A stretch of 64,000 bases of DNA from positions 337,759,527 through 337,823,526 of the forward strand of contig CM042693.1 in the NCBI GenBank assembly GCA_023614405.1, in the 5' to 3' direction. Below the pieces are notes generated by a model. That model ran no database searches and had not been told where the DNA came from. It saw only the letters and a program-made list of their open reading frames with translations. Positions 48,387 to 59,832 of the stretch are shown here, in pieces. The translations under genes were made by a program, and so were the position numbers. Origin of the DNA: Avena insularis (taxonomy: Eukaryota; Streptophyta; Magnoliopsida; Poales; Poaceae). The stretch's first letter is position 1. Each line of letters starts with the position of its first letter.

Positions 48387-49737
48387 GCACCTAGAGGGGG
48401 GTGAATAGGTGCTACTTCAAATTTTACTCTTTTTCAAATTAGGGTTTGACATGAAAAGGTAAATTCTTACCTATATGTCAAACTAGCACATACACAACGC
48501 TAGAACAAGTAAAGTAAAGTGCGGTAAAGGATAGAAGTAACCAAAGTGGAGCACACGGAGACACAGGGGTTTGTTTCCTATAGTTCCTTCCTTTTGAGGG
48601 GAAGTACGTCTACGTTTGGAGAGGGGGTGGTATCAAACCACCTACGCTACGAAAAGCCTCCCTTGTTCTCTGATGAACCTCACCCTAACTGGTTCGATTC
48701 ACCTCTTCCACTATATCTGCAACCTTCAAGGTGGAAGCCGGAACCTTTACAACAAGTTCGAGGCACACATCCACAACTGAATTGGAGGGAGGCTCCCGAA
48801 TACAAGCAAGCTGTCAAACAATCAAAGACAAACTTGTAAGAACCAAATCTAGAACTAGGGTCTCCAAAGAAACACTAGAGAAAGGGGCCCTCAAGTGAAT
48901 GAGGGGGAAATGGAGATCTCTCTTGGTGAAGCAATAGATCAAGGCCTCCTCCTTCGATTCTCTAAAGATCAACAACTTTGGATGGTTGAGTGAAGAGATC
49001 TTGGCAATTTGGTCGCTCAAATGGAGGTGGTGTTCCTGAGTGAGTCAAGCAACCTCACAAGGTAGAAGAGGGATCTTTTTATACCCCACTAGGCAGATCG
49101 TTGGCGTTTTCGACAGGACCTCAGGATCTACAGGGACCGCAGTCTGCAGATTACGGTTAGGTACGGATGTGATCGAACCATATCCATTGGGTGACTAGGC
49201 AACAGGCTCCCCCTGGAGGTAGTACACGGACAACACGGTGCTACCCCGAAGCAGTAGTACCGGGCCATAGGAGCGGTACTATCGGATACATGCGGTAGTG
49301 CCGCACTAGGTACCGGGTGAGGCAGTGGCGTTGGGCAGGCTCACCAGCCCTCTCTGCCTTGTCCGGTACCAAAGAGTGGTACTACCGGTGTAGAGCGGTA
49401 GTACCGGATCGTAGACGCGGTACTACCGGACCAACGCGGTAGTGCCGCTTTTTAGTACCGAGGAAGGCAGTGGCATTAGGCAGGCTTGCTAGCCCTCTCT
49501 GCCCTGTCCGGTAGCAAAGGGGGGTACTACTGGTGGTGAGCGGTAGTAGCGGATGATATTTCCGGTACTACTGGACACCACAGGAGCTTGGGCAAGGTCT
49601 TGCAGGAGACCCTTTTTGGGGAGAACGAATATTGTCTTTACCTAATAAAAACCTGTGGTACACTTGGCAAATGGTTAGTCCGAAATGTGTGTTATCATTA
49701 AATACCAAAATCACTTAGGATAGGAAATGCGCTTTCA
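48387..49737 (-). repeat. Sirevirus-type LTR
   Basis: The minus strand starts TGAAAGCGCATTTCC at 49737 and ends with the CACCTATTCACCCCCCTC signature that lies at the 3' end of Maximus-like LTRs. A TATA-like GTATAAAAAG (minus) lies near 49073-49082. The segment 49200-49600 holds many copies of a CGGTAGTACCG-type motif. The gag-side end is deleted, so the PBS is missing. Confidence 0.65.
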
Positions 49738-50210
49738 CCAAGGCTGGCCACTTCTTCTTCCTCAAGCTAGTAGCTACTTGGGAAACAACTCAAGGAGAAC
49801 TTGTAATCTAGAACAAGGAAGAATATAATTGCAAGTTTTTCATTAGTTCATCTGCTCTCGAGTTCTTCTTAACTCATTGTGTGCGGCCGCGCCGCGCACT
49901 CCCTCCCCAGATTCCTCTTGCGTCCATATGGCCCCAACTTAACCCTACCCATGGCATCTGTCGTGACACCACCAAGACATCTCTTGCGTCAATCCATGGA
50001 CTTGTCGAGAGGAATGGTGATCTGTAGCCACGTCGTGAAATCCAAGGATAGCAAGGGCATTACAATGGTTGTTCAATATCTATTAGAGAATCACGGTGAT
50101 GCCATAGAAGCTAAAGGTTTGGTCTACTTTACTTAATAACTACTTAGTCTCCGCAAGAAGGTGGTATAGTGCTTAGACACAAGATTTATGGTACTTGCAG
50201 TAGCAAGATT
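49738..50210. other. unassigned host DNA left of the copia insertion
   Basis: Probably one stretch with 59143 onward before the copia inserted. It contains an open frame at 49879-50136 (plus, 85 codons; GMVICSHVVKSKDSKGITMV) with no recognised domain. It could be the end of a degenerate gene; there is no further support. Confidence 0.3.
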
Positions 50211-52106
50211 TGTTGGAGATATGCCCTAGAGGCAATAATAAATGTGGTTATTACTATATCTTTGTGTTTATGATAAATGTTTACATTCATGCTATAATAG
50301 TATTAACAAGGAAACATTAATACTTGTGTGATTTGTAAACTTAAAATTGAAGTCCCTAGTAAAGCCTCTATACATCACTAGCTTGTTGGTTAATAAATGA
50401 TTGTGGTTTCCCTATCATGAACATTGAGATGTTATTAACAACAAGATCATATCATTAGGAGAATGATATGGTGGACATACTCCTATAGATAAGCGTAGCA
50501 TAAAGATCAAGTCATTTTAATAGTTCAATTGCTATATGCTTTCTGATACATAGTAATCTAATTCCTTCGACCATGAGATCATGCATATCACCTTTACCAG
50601 ATGGATGCTTTGATGACATCAAACACCACACCGTAACTGGGTGGCTATAAAGGTGGCATTGAGTGTTCGGAAAGTATTGGTTGAAACACATGGATCAAGA
50701 CTCGGATTTGTCCATCCATATGACGGATAGATATACTCTGGGCCCTCTCGGTGAAATGTCATCCAATTAGCTTGCAAGCATGTGACTGGCTCACAAGGGA
50801 TCACATATCACGGGAACGAGAAAATAGTACTTATCGAATGAGGTTGAACTAGGTATGCAGAGGTACGATCATAACCTCGGATAAGTAAACTATCGTGAGA
50901 CAAAGGGAAATTGGTATCGTATGTAAGTGGTTCATTCGATCGCAAAGTAATCGTAGAAATATGTGGGAGCCATATGAATTTCCAGATTCCTCTATTGGTT
51001 ATTGTTCAGAGAAGTGTCTCGATCATGTCCGCATAATTCACGAACCGTAGGGAGACACACTTAAGGATTCAACGTTGTTTGAGTAGTTATGGAATGATGA
51101 GAAAGAGACCGAATGTTGTTCGGAGTCTCGGATGGGATCCGGGATATCACGAGGAGATCCGGAATGGTCCGGAGAATAAGATTCATATAAGGAAAGTCCC
51201 GTTTCGGAGTTGGAGAATGGTTCCGGTGTTTTCATCGGGAATGTTCTAGAAGGTTCCGGAATGTCCAGCACTCGAGGAAGGGTACATGAATGTGTTATAT
51301 CAAGTTGGTATGATTGCATCATGTACTCGGTGTCATCGCTGAACAAAATAGAGGGTTTATTCAAATCCTAGTTTGAAAAGTCAAACGGCTAGTTTGAAAG
51401 TCAAACGGCTATTTTTGGGAAGTGGAAAAGGAGGAGGAAACCGAGTTGGGGAGGAGTCCCTCCTCCCCACCGCCGGCGCACCACCAAGCCGAGTTGGGGA
51501 GGGACTCCCCTCCCCTTGGCCGGCCCCCTCCACCTATATAAGGAGGGGCAGGGCTCCCCTCCTAGACACACAAGTTCCTACCTGTAAACCCTAGTACCAA
51601 GCCGCCGCCGCCTCCATAGCCGCGGCCCTAGGCAACCGCGCCGCCGCCTAGCTAAACCCTAGCCGGGCTTGCCCTCCTCGGCATGTCTTAACCCTAGATC
51701 GAGGGACTCTCTCATACTCCACCATACTGCCTCGCTTAAGGCGAAGCCTGCGAGATCTCCCTCTACTTCCGGTACCACGCCGTTGTGCTGCCGGAATCGC
51801 AAGGAGAGTGCTACAACCTCCGCTGCCTGCTGGAACAAGGGAGAGGAAGGTCTTCATCGAGTACCGAACGTGTGACCGACTGCGGGAGCGCTGTCGAAAC
51901 GCATCGCCGGAAGGATCGTCTACGCGATCTTGAGATCGGAAGAGTGCGACTACATCACCCACGAGAATCTGCTCTCGTTAAACACTTTGGAATCTTTGAG
52001 GGTGAGTTATTCCATTGACTCGTTGCTACAATCTAGTAGATAGATCTTGGCTTGTTTGTTTGTATGCGATAGAATTTTTTTGCTTTCCATGCTACGAAAC
52101 CCTACA
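50211..52106 (+). repeat. 5' LTR of the complete copia
   Basis: Runs TGTTGGAGAT...AACCCTACA, 1,896 bp. The TATA box CTATATAAGG lies at about 51534-51543, and two GAAAGTCAAACGGCTA-type repeats sit at about 51373-51413. The PBS follows at 52108. Confidence 0.97.
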
Positions 52107-52107
52107 G

Positions 52108-52119
52108 TGGTATCAGAGC
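52108..52119 (+). other. primer binding site, initiator tRNA-Met
   Basis: TGGTATCAGAGC, one base after the LTR end, complementary to the 3' end of initiator tRNA-Met. Confidence 0.95.
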
Positions 52120-53296
52120 CGTGTCTATATGTAGATCTGTTGCACGAGTAGAACACAATGGTCATTGTGGGCGTTGATGCTTTTATTGTCGATTGCTTCT
52201 TGTGTACTTTGCATCTTGCGGGATGTTGGGATGAAGCGGCCCGGGCTAACCTTACATGACATCGTTCATGAGACTTGCTCCACGCTTGACATGCAACTTG
52301 TATTGCATAAGTGGCTTTGCGGGTGCCTATTTCTCCTAGCATAGTTAAGATCCAATTTACAACGGGTGATTAACAATACTAGTATCAATGTTGTGGTTCA
52401 TGTTCATAAGTTAGATCGATACTTATTGAAAGCCGCAAACCACGTAAAACATGCAAAGAAAGTAGAGGCGTCTAACTTTGTTTTGCAGGGGTGTGTTGTG
52501 ATGTGATATGGCCGTGATTGTGATTATATTTGATGTATGCAATGTTCCTTATTGTAAGTTGGCAAACGGCAGGAGCCATATGGTTGTCTTTAATTTATGT
52601 TAAGACCCGCGTGTCTATTCAAAGTAGTTGTAATAGTTGAAGCCGGTGGACGACAACCATGGAGAAGCGTCATTGACCTTGATGCAATGCCGGTGATGAT
52701 GGAGATCATGTTCGTGCTTGAAGATGGAGATCGGAAGCACAAAGAAGAAAGGCCATATCATATCACATATTATGAATTGCATGTGATGTTAATCCTTTAT
52801 GCATCTTGTATTGCTTAGTAGACGACGGTAGCATTATAAGATGATCCCTCATGCACATGAATTTCAAGTCATAAAGTGTTCACCCTTAGTTAGCACCATT
52901 GCTAAAGCTTGTTGTTTCGAAGCACCACGTGATGATCGGGTGTGTTAGATTCTGCAAGTGCATACAATGTGAGCAAGCCAGATTTGCTCATGCGGAAACT
53001 AAGGTTTGATCTTGACGAGCCTAGCATGTACAGACATGGTCTCGGAACACGGATCACCGAAAGGTAAAGCATGAATCATATAGTAGATATGATGAACATG
53101 TCGATTGTTCGCCATTGAAACTATATCAGCTCTCGTGATGATCGGTGTTGATGTGGTGGATTTGGTTCGTGTGATCACTAAAACAATGTGAGAGATATTG
53201 TTTTGAGTGGGGGTTCACCTAGATTAATTTTATTATTAATTTGAACTCAATTTGTCATAAACTTAGTCAAAACTATTGCAAATATGTTGTAGATCA
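52120..53296 (+). other. untranslated leader of the complete copia
   Basis: About 1.2 kb between the PBS and gag, matching 32129-33306 of the minus-strand copy. It would hold packaging and dimerisation signals by analogy with BARE1; none can be assigned from sequence alone. Small open frames here have no domains. Confidence 0.7.
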
Positions 53297-54180
53297 ATGG
53301 CAGCCCCTACCATCAATTTTAATGCGTTCCTAGAGAAAGAAAAGTTGAAAAACAATGGAAGCAACTTCGCGGATTGGTTCCGCAATTTGAGGATTGTCCT
53401 CATAGCTGGTAATTTGACCTATGTCTGGATGCACATTGGGTGACCCACCGCGGCTGATGCCGATGAAGTAAAGAATATTTACCTCACTCGGAAGACTCAG
53501 TACTCCACAGTTCAGTGTGCTATCTTGTATGGTTTAGAATCGGAGCTTCAGAAAAGGTTTGAGAATTCAGACCCATATGATATTGTCGAGGATCTCAAAT
53601 TGATCTTTGAGACTCATGTGGCAATTGAAAACTATGAGGCTTCTGAAAAGTTCTTTAACTGCAAGATGGAAGAGGGCAGCTCCGTCAGTGAGCATGTGCT
53701 TAAGATGTCTGGGCACGCAAACAAACTTCAAAGCTTGGGTATAGTGATTCCTAATGCTTTGGGGATTTACCGCGTCCTCCAATCACTACCACCAAGTTAC
53801 AAGAACTTTGTGATGAACTACAACATGCAAAACATGAACAAGACGTTGCCAGAACTCTTTGCCATGTTGAAATCTGCAGAAGTGGAGATCAAGAAAGAGC
53901 ACCAAGTGTTGTTGGTCAATAAGACCACCAAATTCAAGAAAGGCAAGTCTAAGCAGAAGGGACACTTCAAGAAGGGTGGTAAGAAAGTTACCACGCCGAC
54001 GAAGAAGACCAAGGCTGGACCTAAGCACGATCTTGAGTGCTTTACTGCAAGGGAGAAGGTCACTGGAAGCGGAATTGCCCAAAGTACTTGGCGGATTTGA
54101 AGAACGACAACATCAAGAAGAAAGGTATATCCGATATACATGTTATTGATGTGTATCTCACTAGTACTCGTAGTAGTGCC
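53297..54180 (+). pseudogene. copia gag, frameshifted
   Basis: Begins MAAPTINFNAFLEKEKL at 53297. A one-base deletion near 53423 (YVLDAP in the sister copy, YVWMHIG here) breaks it; the frame resumes with YGLESELQKRFENSDPYD (53525 on). A second one-base loss in a T run near 54042 disrupts the CCHC zinc knuckle. The capsid-like UBN2 region and the basic tract KFKKGKSKQKGHFKKGG are recognisable. It would form the virus-like particle in an active element. Confidence 0.9.
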
Positions 54181-54183
54181 TGA

Positions 54184-57100
54184 GTATTTGATATTGGTTC
54201 GGTTGCTCATATTTGTAACTCAAAATAGGTGTTGCAGAATAAACGAAAGCTAGAGAAGAACGAGGTGACGATGCGCGTGGGAAACAGATCAAAGGTTGAT
54301 GTGATCACGGTCGGCACGCTACCCCTTCATCTACCATCGGGATTAGTTTTATACTTAAATAATTGTTATTTGGTGCCTGCGTTAAGCATGAACATTATAT
54401 CGGGATCTTGTTTATTGCGAGACGGTTACTTGTTTAAGTCCGAGAATAATGGTTGTTCGATTTATATGAGTAATATGTTTTATGCACATGCACCTTTGAT
54501 ACATGGTCTATTCTTGTTGAATCTCGATAGTGGAAATACACATATTAATAACATTGAGGCTAAACGTTTGAAATCGAGCGATAACTCGACCTATATGTGG
54601 CATTGTCATCCTGGTCACATTGGAGTGAAACGCATGAAGAAACTCCATTCCGATGGACTTCTTGAATCGCTTGATTTCGAATCACTTGAAAGATGCGAAG
54701 CATGTCTGATGGGTAAAATGACTAAGACTCCATTTTCTGGTATGATGGAGCGAGCTACGGACTTATTGGTAATCATACATACCGATGTGTGTGGTCCAAT
54801 GAGTGTAGCATCGCGCGGTGGTTATCGTTATGTTCTTACCTTCACGGATGACTTGAGTAGATATGGGTATATCTATTTCATGAAACATAAGTCTGAAACT
54901 TTCGAGAAGTTTAAGGAATTTCAAAGTGAGGTAGAGAATCAATGTAACAAGAAGATTAAATTTCCGCGTTCTGATCGTGGAGGTGAATATCTAAGTTACG
55001 AGTTTGGCGAGCATTTGAAGAAATGCGGAATACTTTCACAATTGACACCGCCGGGAACACCACAACATAATGGTGTGTCCGAACGTCGTAATCGAACTCT
55101 CTTAGATATGGTTCGTTCTATGATGTCACTTACAGATTTACCGCTATCATTTTGGGGTTATGCATTAGAAACAACCGCATTCACTTTAAATAGGGCACCA
55201 TCTAAATCCGTTGAAACGACACCGTATGAATTATGGTTTGGGAAGAAACCTAGATTGTCGTTCCTTAAAGTTTGGGGTTGCGAAGCCTATGTAAAGAAGT
55301 TACAGCCGGACAAGCTTGAACCCAAAGCGGAAAAATGCGTCTTCATAGGATACCCGAAGGAAACTATTGGGTATACCTTCTATCATAGATCCGAAGGCAA
55401 AATCTTCGTTGCCAAGAATGGATCCTTTCTAGAGAAAGAATTTCTCTCGAAAGAAGTGACTGGAAGGAAAGTAGAACTCGACGAGGTTGTCGAACCTTCT
55501 CTCGAAATTGCGAGTAGCGCAGCACCGGAAGAAGTTCCTGTGGTGCCTGCACCAATAAGAGAGGAAGCTAATGATGATGATCATGAAACTTCGGTTGTAG
55601 TTGCTACAGATCCTCGCAGGTCAACGAGAACTCGTACCACCTGCATTGGTATGATCCCGTTATGAGTGTCATGTTGGTGGACAACACCGATGACCCCGAG
55701 ACATATGAGGAAGCGATGGTGAGCCCAGATTCCAATAAATGGCAAGAAGCCATGAAATCCAAGATTGGGTCCATGTATGAAAACCAAGTATGGACTTTGG
55801 TGAACTTACCGGATGGCCGGAAGGCTGTCGAGAACAAATGGATTTTCAAGAAGAAAACAGATGCTGATGGTAATGTTACTGTCTATAAAGCTCGACTTGT
55901 CGCAAAGGGGTTTCGACAAATTCAAGGAGTTGACTACGATGAGACTTTCTCACCAGTAGCAAAGCTAAAGTATGTGAGGATTATGTTAGCAATCGCTGCA
56001 TATTATGATTATGAGATATGGCAGATGGATGTCAAAACAACATTCATCAATGGAGACATTGATGAAGAGTTGTATATGATGCAACCCAAAGGTTTTGTCG
56101 ATCCTAAAGATGCTAACAAGGTATGCAAACTTCAACGGTCCATCTATGGATTGAAGCAAGCATCCCGAAGTTGGAATCAACATTTTGATAAGGTGATCAA
56201 AATTTTTGGTTTTATACAAACTTATGGAGAAGCTTGTATTTACAAGAAAGTGAGTGGGAGCTCTGTAGCATTCTTAATACTATATGTAGATGACATATTG
56301 TTGATTGGGAATGATGTAGACCTTCTTAATAGTGTCAAGGAATATTTGAATAATAGTTTTTCAATGAAGGATCTTGGCGAAGCAGCTTACATATTAGGCA
56401 TAAAGATTTATAGAGATAGATCAAGACGCCTAATATCATTGTCACAAAGTACATATTTGGACAAAGTTCTAAAGAGGTTTGGAATGGAAGATAGCAAGAA
56501 AGGGTTCTTACCCATGTTGCCCAATACGACCTTGAGTAAAACTCAAAGTCCGACATCGGCAGAAGATAGAGAAAGGATGAGTAAGACTCCCTAAGCCTCA
56601 GCCATAGGATCTCTAATGTATGCCATGCTATGTACTAGACCCGACATTGCATATGTTGTTAGTTTAACTAGCAGATATCAAAGTGATCCAGGAGTGGATC
56701 ATTGGACAGCGGTCAAAAACATCCTTAAGTACTTAAGAAGAACTAAGGATATGGTTCTTTCTTATGGAGGTGATGAACAGCTCGTTGTAAATGGTTACAC
56801 CGATGCTAGTTGGAACACCGATCCGGATGATTCTAAATCACAATCTGGATATGTATTTATTTTGAATGGTGCAGTAGTTAGCTAGAGGAGTGCAAAGCAA
56901 AGCGTTGTGGCGAGATCTTCAACTAAATTGGAATACATGGCTGCTTCAGAGGCTTCACAAGAAGCGATATGGATGAAAGAGTTCATTACAGAGATGGGTG
57001 TGGTTCCTAGTGCGCTGGACCCAATGTCTATCTACTGTGATAACATGGGTGCCATAGCCAATGCGCAAGAACCAAGGTCACACAAGAAGCTTAAGCACAT

Positions 57101-57266
57101 CAAGCTATGTTTTCACGCTATTCGAGAACATATCCAAGATGGGGATATAAAGATTTGCAAAGTACACACAGATCTGAATGTGGCGGATCCGTTGACTAAA
57201 CCTCTCCCGAGGGCAAAACATGACCAGCACCAAACTGCCATGGGTGTTCGGTATATTACCATGTAA
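54184..57266 (+). pseudogene. copia pol: protease, integrase, RT, RNase H
   Basis: The protease box reads DIG (54190-54198) instead of DTG, followed by a TAG at 54226. The integrase (54229-55620) has its zinc site (WHCHPGHIGVKRMKK, one residue different from the sister's HCRLGH) and core motifs HTDVCGPM, RSDRGGEY and NGVSERRNRT. After a one-base loss near 55637 the RT frame (55662-56594) carries YKARLVAKGFRQIQGVDYDE, QMDVKTTFINGD and YVDD at 56283-56294. A TAA at 56592 and a TAG at 56883 split RT and RNase H (YTDASWNTDPDD; DNMGAIANAQEPRS; end at 57266). Confidence 0.92.
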
Positions 57267-57289
57267 TCTAGATTAGATGACTCTAGTGC

Positions 57290-57300
57290 AAGTGGGAGAC
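57290..57300 (+). other. polypurine tract
   Basis: AAGTGGGAGAC directly before the 3' LTR; the same sequence occurs in the minus-strand copy (24177-24187). It primes plus-strand DNA synthesis in intact elements. Confidence 0.85.
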
Positions 57301-59142
57301 TGTTGGAGATATGCCCTAGAGGCAATAATAAATGTGGTTATTATTATATCTTTGTGTTTATGATAAATGTTTACATTCATGCTATAATAGTATTAACAAG
57401 GAAACATTAATACTTGTGTGATTTGTAAACTTAAAATTGAAGTCCCTAGTAAAGCCTCTATACATCACTAGCTTGTTGGTTAATAAATGATTGTGGTTTC
57501 CCTATCATGAACATTGAGATGTTATTAACAACAAGATCATATCATTAGGAGAATGATATGGTGGACATACTCCTATAGATAAGCGTAGCATAAAGATCAA
57601 GTCATTTTAATAGTTTAATTGCTATATGCTTTCTGATACATAGTAATCTAATTCCTTCGACCATGAGATCATGCATATCACCTTTACCAGATGGATGCTT
57701 TGATGACATCAAACACCACACCGTGAATCGGGTGGCTATAAAGGTGGCATTGAGTGTTCGGAAAGTATTGGTTGAAACACATGGATCAAGAGGGATTTGT
57801 CCATCCATATGGCGGATAGATATACTGGCCCTCTCGGTGAAATGTCATCAAATTAGCTTGCAAGCATGTGACTGGCTCACAAGGGATCACATATCACGAA
57901 CGAGAAAAGAGTACTTATCTGTAACGAGGTTGAACTAGGTATGTAGAGATATCGACGATCATAACCTCGGATAAGTAAACTATCGTGAGACAAAGGGAAA
58001 TTGGTATCGTATGTAAGTGGTTCATTCGATCGCAAAGTAATCGTAGAAATATGTGGGAGCCATATGAATTTCAGATTCCTCTATTGGTTATTGTTAGGAG
58101 AAGTGTCTCGATCATGTCCGCATAATTCACGAACCGTAGGGAGACACACTTAAGGATTCAACGTTGTTTGAGTAGTTATGGAATGATGAGAAAGAGACCG
58201 AATGTTGTTGAGTCTCGATGGGATCCGGATATCACGAGGAGATCCGGAATGGTCCGGAGAATAAGATTCATATAAGGAAAGTCCGTTTTGAGTTGGAGAA
58301 TGGTTAGGTGTTTTCATCGGGAATGTTCTAGAAGGTTAGGAATGTCCGGCACTCGAGGGAAGGGTACATGAATGTGTTATATCAAGTTGGTATGATTGCA
58401 TCATGTACTCGTGTCATCGCTGAACAAAATAGAGGATTTATTCAAATCCTAGTTTGAAAAGTCAAACGGCTAGTTTGAAAGTCAAACGGCTATTTTGGGA
58501 AGTGGAAAGGAGGAGGAACGAGTTGGGAGGAGTCCTCCTCCACCGCGCACCACCAAGCCGAGTTGGGGAGGGACTCCTCCCTTGGCCCCCTCCACCTATA
58601 TAAGGAGGGGGGGCTCCTCCTAGACACACAAGTTCCTACCTCTAAACCCTAGTACCAAGCCGCCTCCATAGCCGCCGCCCTAGGGCAAACCGCCTAGCCT
58701 ACACCCTAGCTGCCTTGCCCTCCTCGGCGTGTCTTAACCCTAGATCGTCGAGGACTCTCTCATACTCCACCATACTCGCTCGGCTTAAGGCGAAGCCTGC
58801 GAGATCTCCTCTACTTAGGTACCACGCCGTTGCCGGAATCACGAGGAGAGTGCTACAACCTCCGCTGCTAGAACAAGGGAGAGGAAAGTCTTCGTCGAAA
58901 ATTTAACGTGTGACCGATCGGAGCGGCCGAACGCAGCCTTGTGGGAAGGATCGTCTACGCGATCTTGAGATCGGGAAGAGTACGACTACATCACCCACGA
59001 GAATCCGCTCTCGTTAAACACTTTGGAATCTTCGAGGGTGAGTTATTCCATCGACTCGTTGCTACAATCTAGTAGATAGATCTTGGCTTGTTTGTTTGTA
59101 TGCGATAGAAATTTTTTGTTTTCCATGCTACGAAACCCTACA
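57301..59142 (+). repeat. 3' LTR of the complete copia
   Basis: 1,842 bp with the same termini as the 5' LTR and TATA box CTATATAAGG near 58595-58604. It is 54 bp shorter than the 5' LTR because of many 1-12 bp deletions, concentrated between about 57830 and 58960 in C/G-rich stretches. It ends about 1.7 kb upstream of the desaturase gene in the same orientation. Confidence 0.95.
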
Positions 59143-59659
59143 AGATTATAGTGTTTTATGGACGCATTGCCCACATATATCTATCTATACTAAATCATAA
59201 TATATGATGTGCTTAATATTATCTTTTATCTTATTTGTGTGTGCATAGATGCAAGTGAATTCTTAGCTCTGACCTATCTCCATTTATTGATAGAAAAACC
59301 ACAAAACTAACATAGGTCCATTAAACGAAGATACTATAAAGTTCTCAAGGCATTGTTCAACGTAATCTTACATCACGCCAATTCTTTCTAAAGTTCGATA
59401 CCTATATCTACTATAAAAAAATAAGTTATACTATATTCATAATCCGAATCGAAGGTATCACTTGACATTCATTATTTGTGGATATGTACATATGTGTCAT
59501 GCTCAAGCAGGACGATCAAACATATTAACAATTAAAAGCATCGGCGTGTTAATCATTGTGTACAACATGGCGCCGAGACATTATGCATCAATACCCCTAC
59601 TCTCTAGCTTTTCTAGAACAACAAAAATGCCCACAATATGTTTACGCACCATGTCAGAT
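59143..59659. other. AT-rich intergenic DNA, nothing recognised
   Basis: Begins with the TSD AGATT and continues the DNA interrupted at 50210. An open frame at 59462-59689 has no recognised motif. Confidence 0.3.
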
Positions 59660-59832
59660 ACTCCATACTTTTCAAGTTATAAGTTTTAAAGCTTTTTTAA
59701 ATATATGTATCTAAACGTTTTCTAGTATGTAGATTCAGATCAAAATGAGTGAGTCTACGTAATAAAAGTCTTCTAAATACATGTTTTAAAAAAAATAAAA
59801 AATATCTTATATTTTAAAACGGAGGGAGTTCG
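59660..59832. mobile_element. diverged Stowaway-like MITE
   Basis: The right end AAAACGGAGGGAGT is the characteristic Stowaway terminus. The core is a long imperfect palindrome: ATGTATCTAAACG...GTAGATTCA pairs with TGAGTCTACG...CTAAATACAT. The left terminus is eroded, so no TA target duplication can be confirmed. Confidence 0.55.

Larger units (their letters stand above)
39652..49737 (-). mobile_element. Maximus-like Sirevirus (Ty1-copia), broken
   Basis: Minus-strand order: LTR (48387-49737), gag with UBN2-like region and zinc knuckle (46596-48386), protease/integrase (41702-43015), RT (40235-41193) and RNase H (39684-39962). Protein wording ([30 protein letters not shown]) and the long coiled gag C-terminus fit the Sirevirus/Maximus lineage. 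The 3' LTR is missing: the frame stops at the LINE copy at 39651. A gypsy-type LTR fragment interrupts it at 43180-46594. It is non-functional. Confidence 0.85.
50211..59142 (+). mobile_element. complete BARE/Angela-like Ty1-copia element
   Basis: Structurally complete at 8,932 bp: 5' LTR 50211-52106, initiator-Met PBS, gag, protease, integrase, RT, RNase H, purine tract, 3' LTR 57301-59142. A perfect target duplication AGATT lies at 50206-50210 and 59143-59147. The two LTRs differ by few substitutions but many short indels. Coding lesions: frameshifts near 53423, 54042 and 55637; stops at 54181 (TGA), 54226 (TAG), 56592 (TAA) and 56883 (TAG). It cannot act on its own as read. Same family as 22263-35222, opposite strand. 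Confidence 0.97.

Noticed and set aside
49200..49600. Regularly repeated short motifs resembling a CRISPR-like array
   Set aside because: The motifs are palindromic, irregularly spaced and inside a plant retrotransposon LTR, with no cas-like genes and no unique spacers.
52108..52119. tRNA-Met-like sequence
   Set aside because: Only the 12-base primer binding site of the copia element, not a tRNA gene. The same applies to the tRNA-Asp-like sites at 4163-4180 and 35930-35947.
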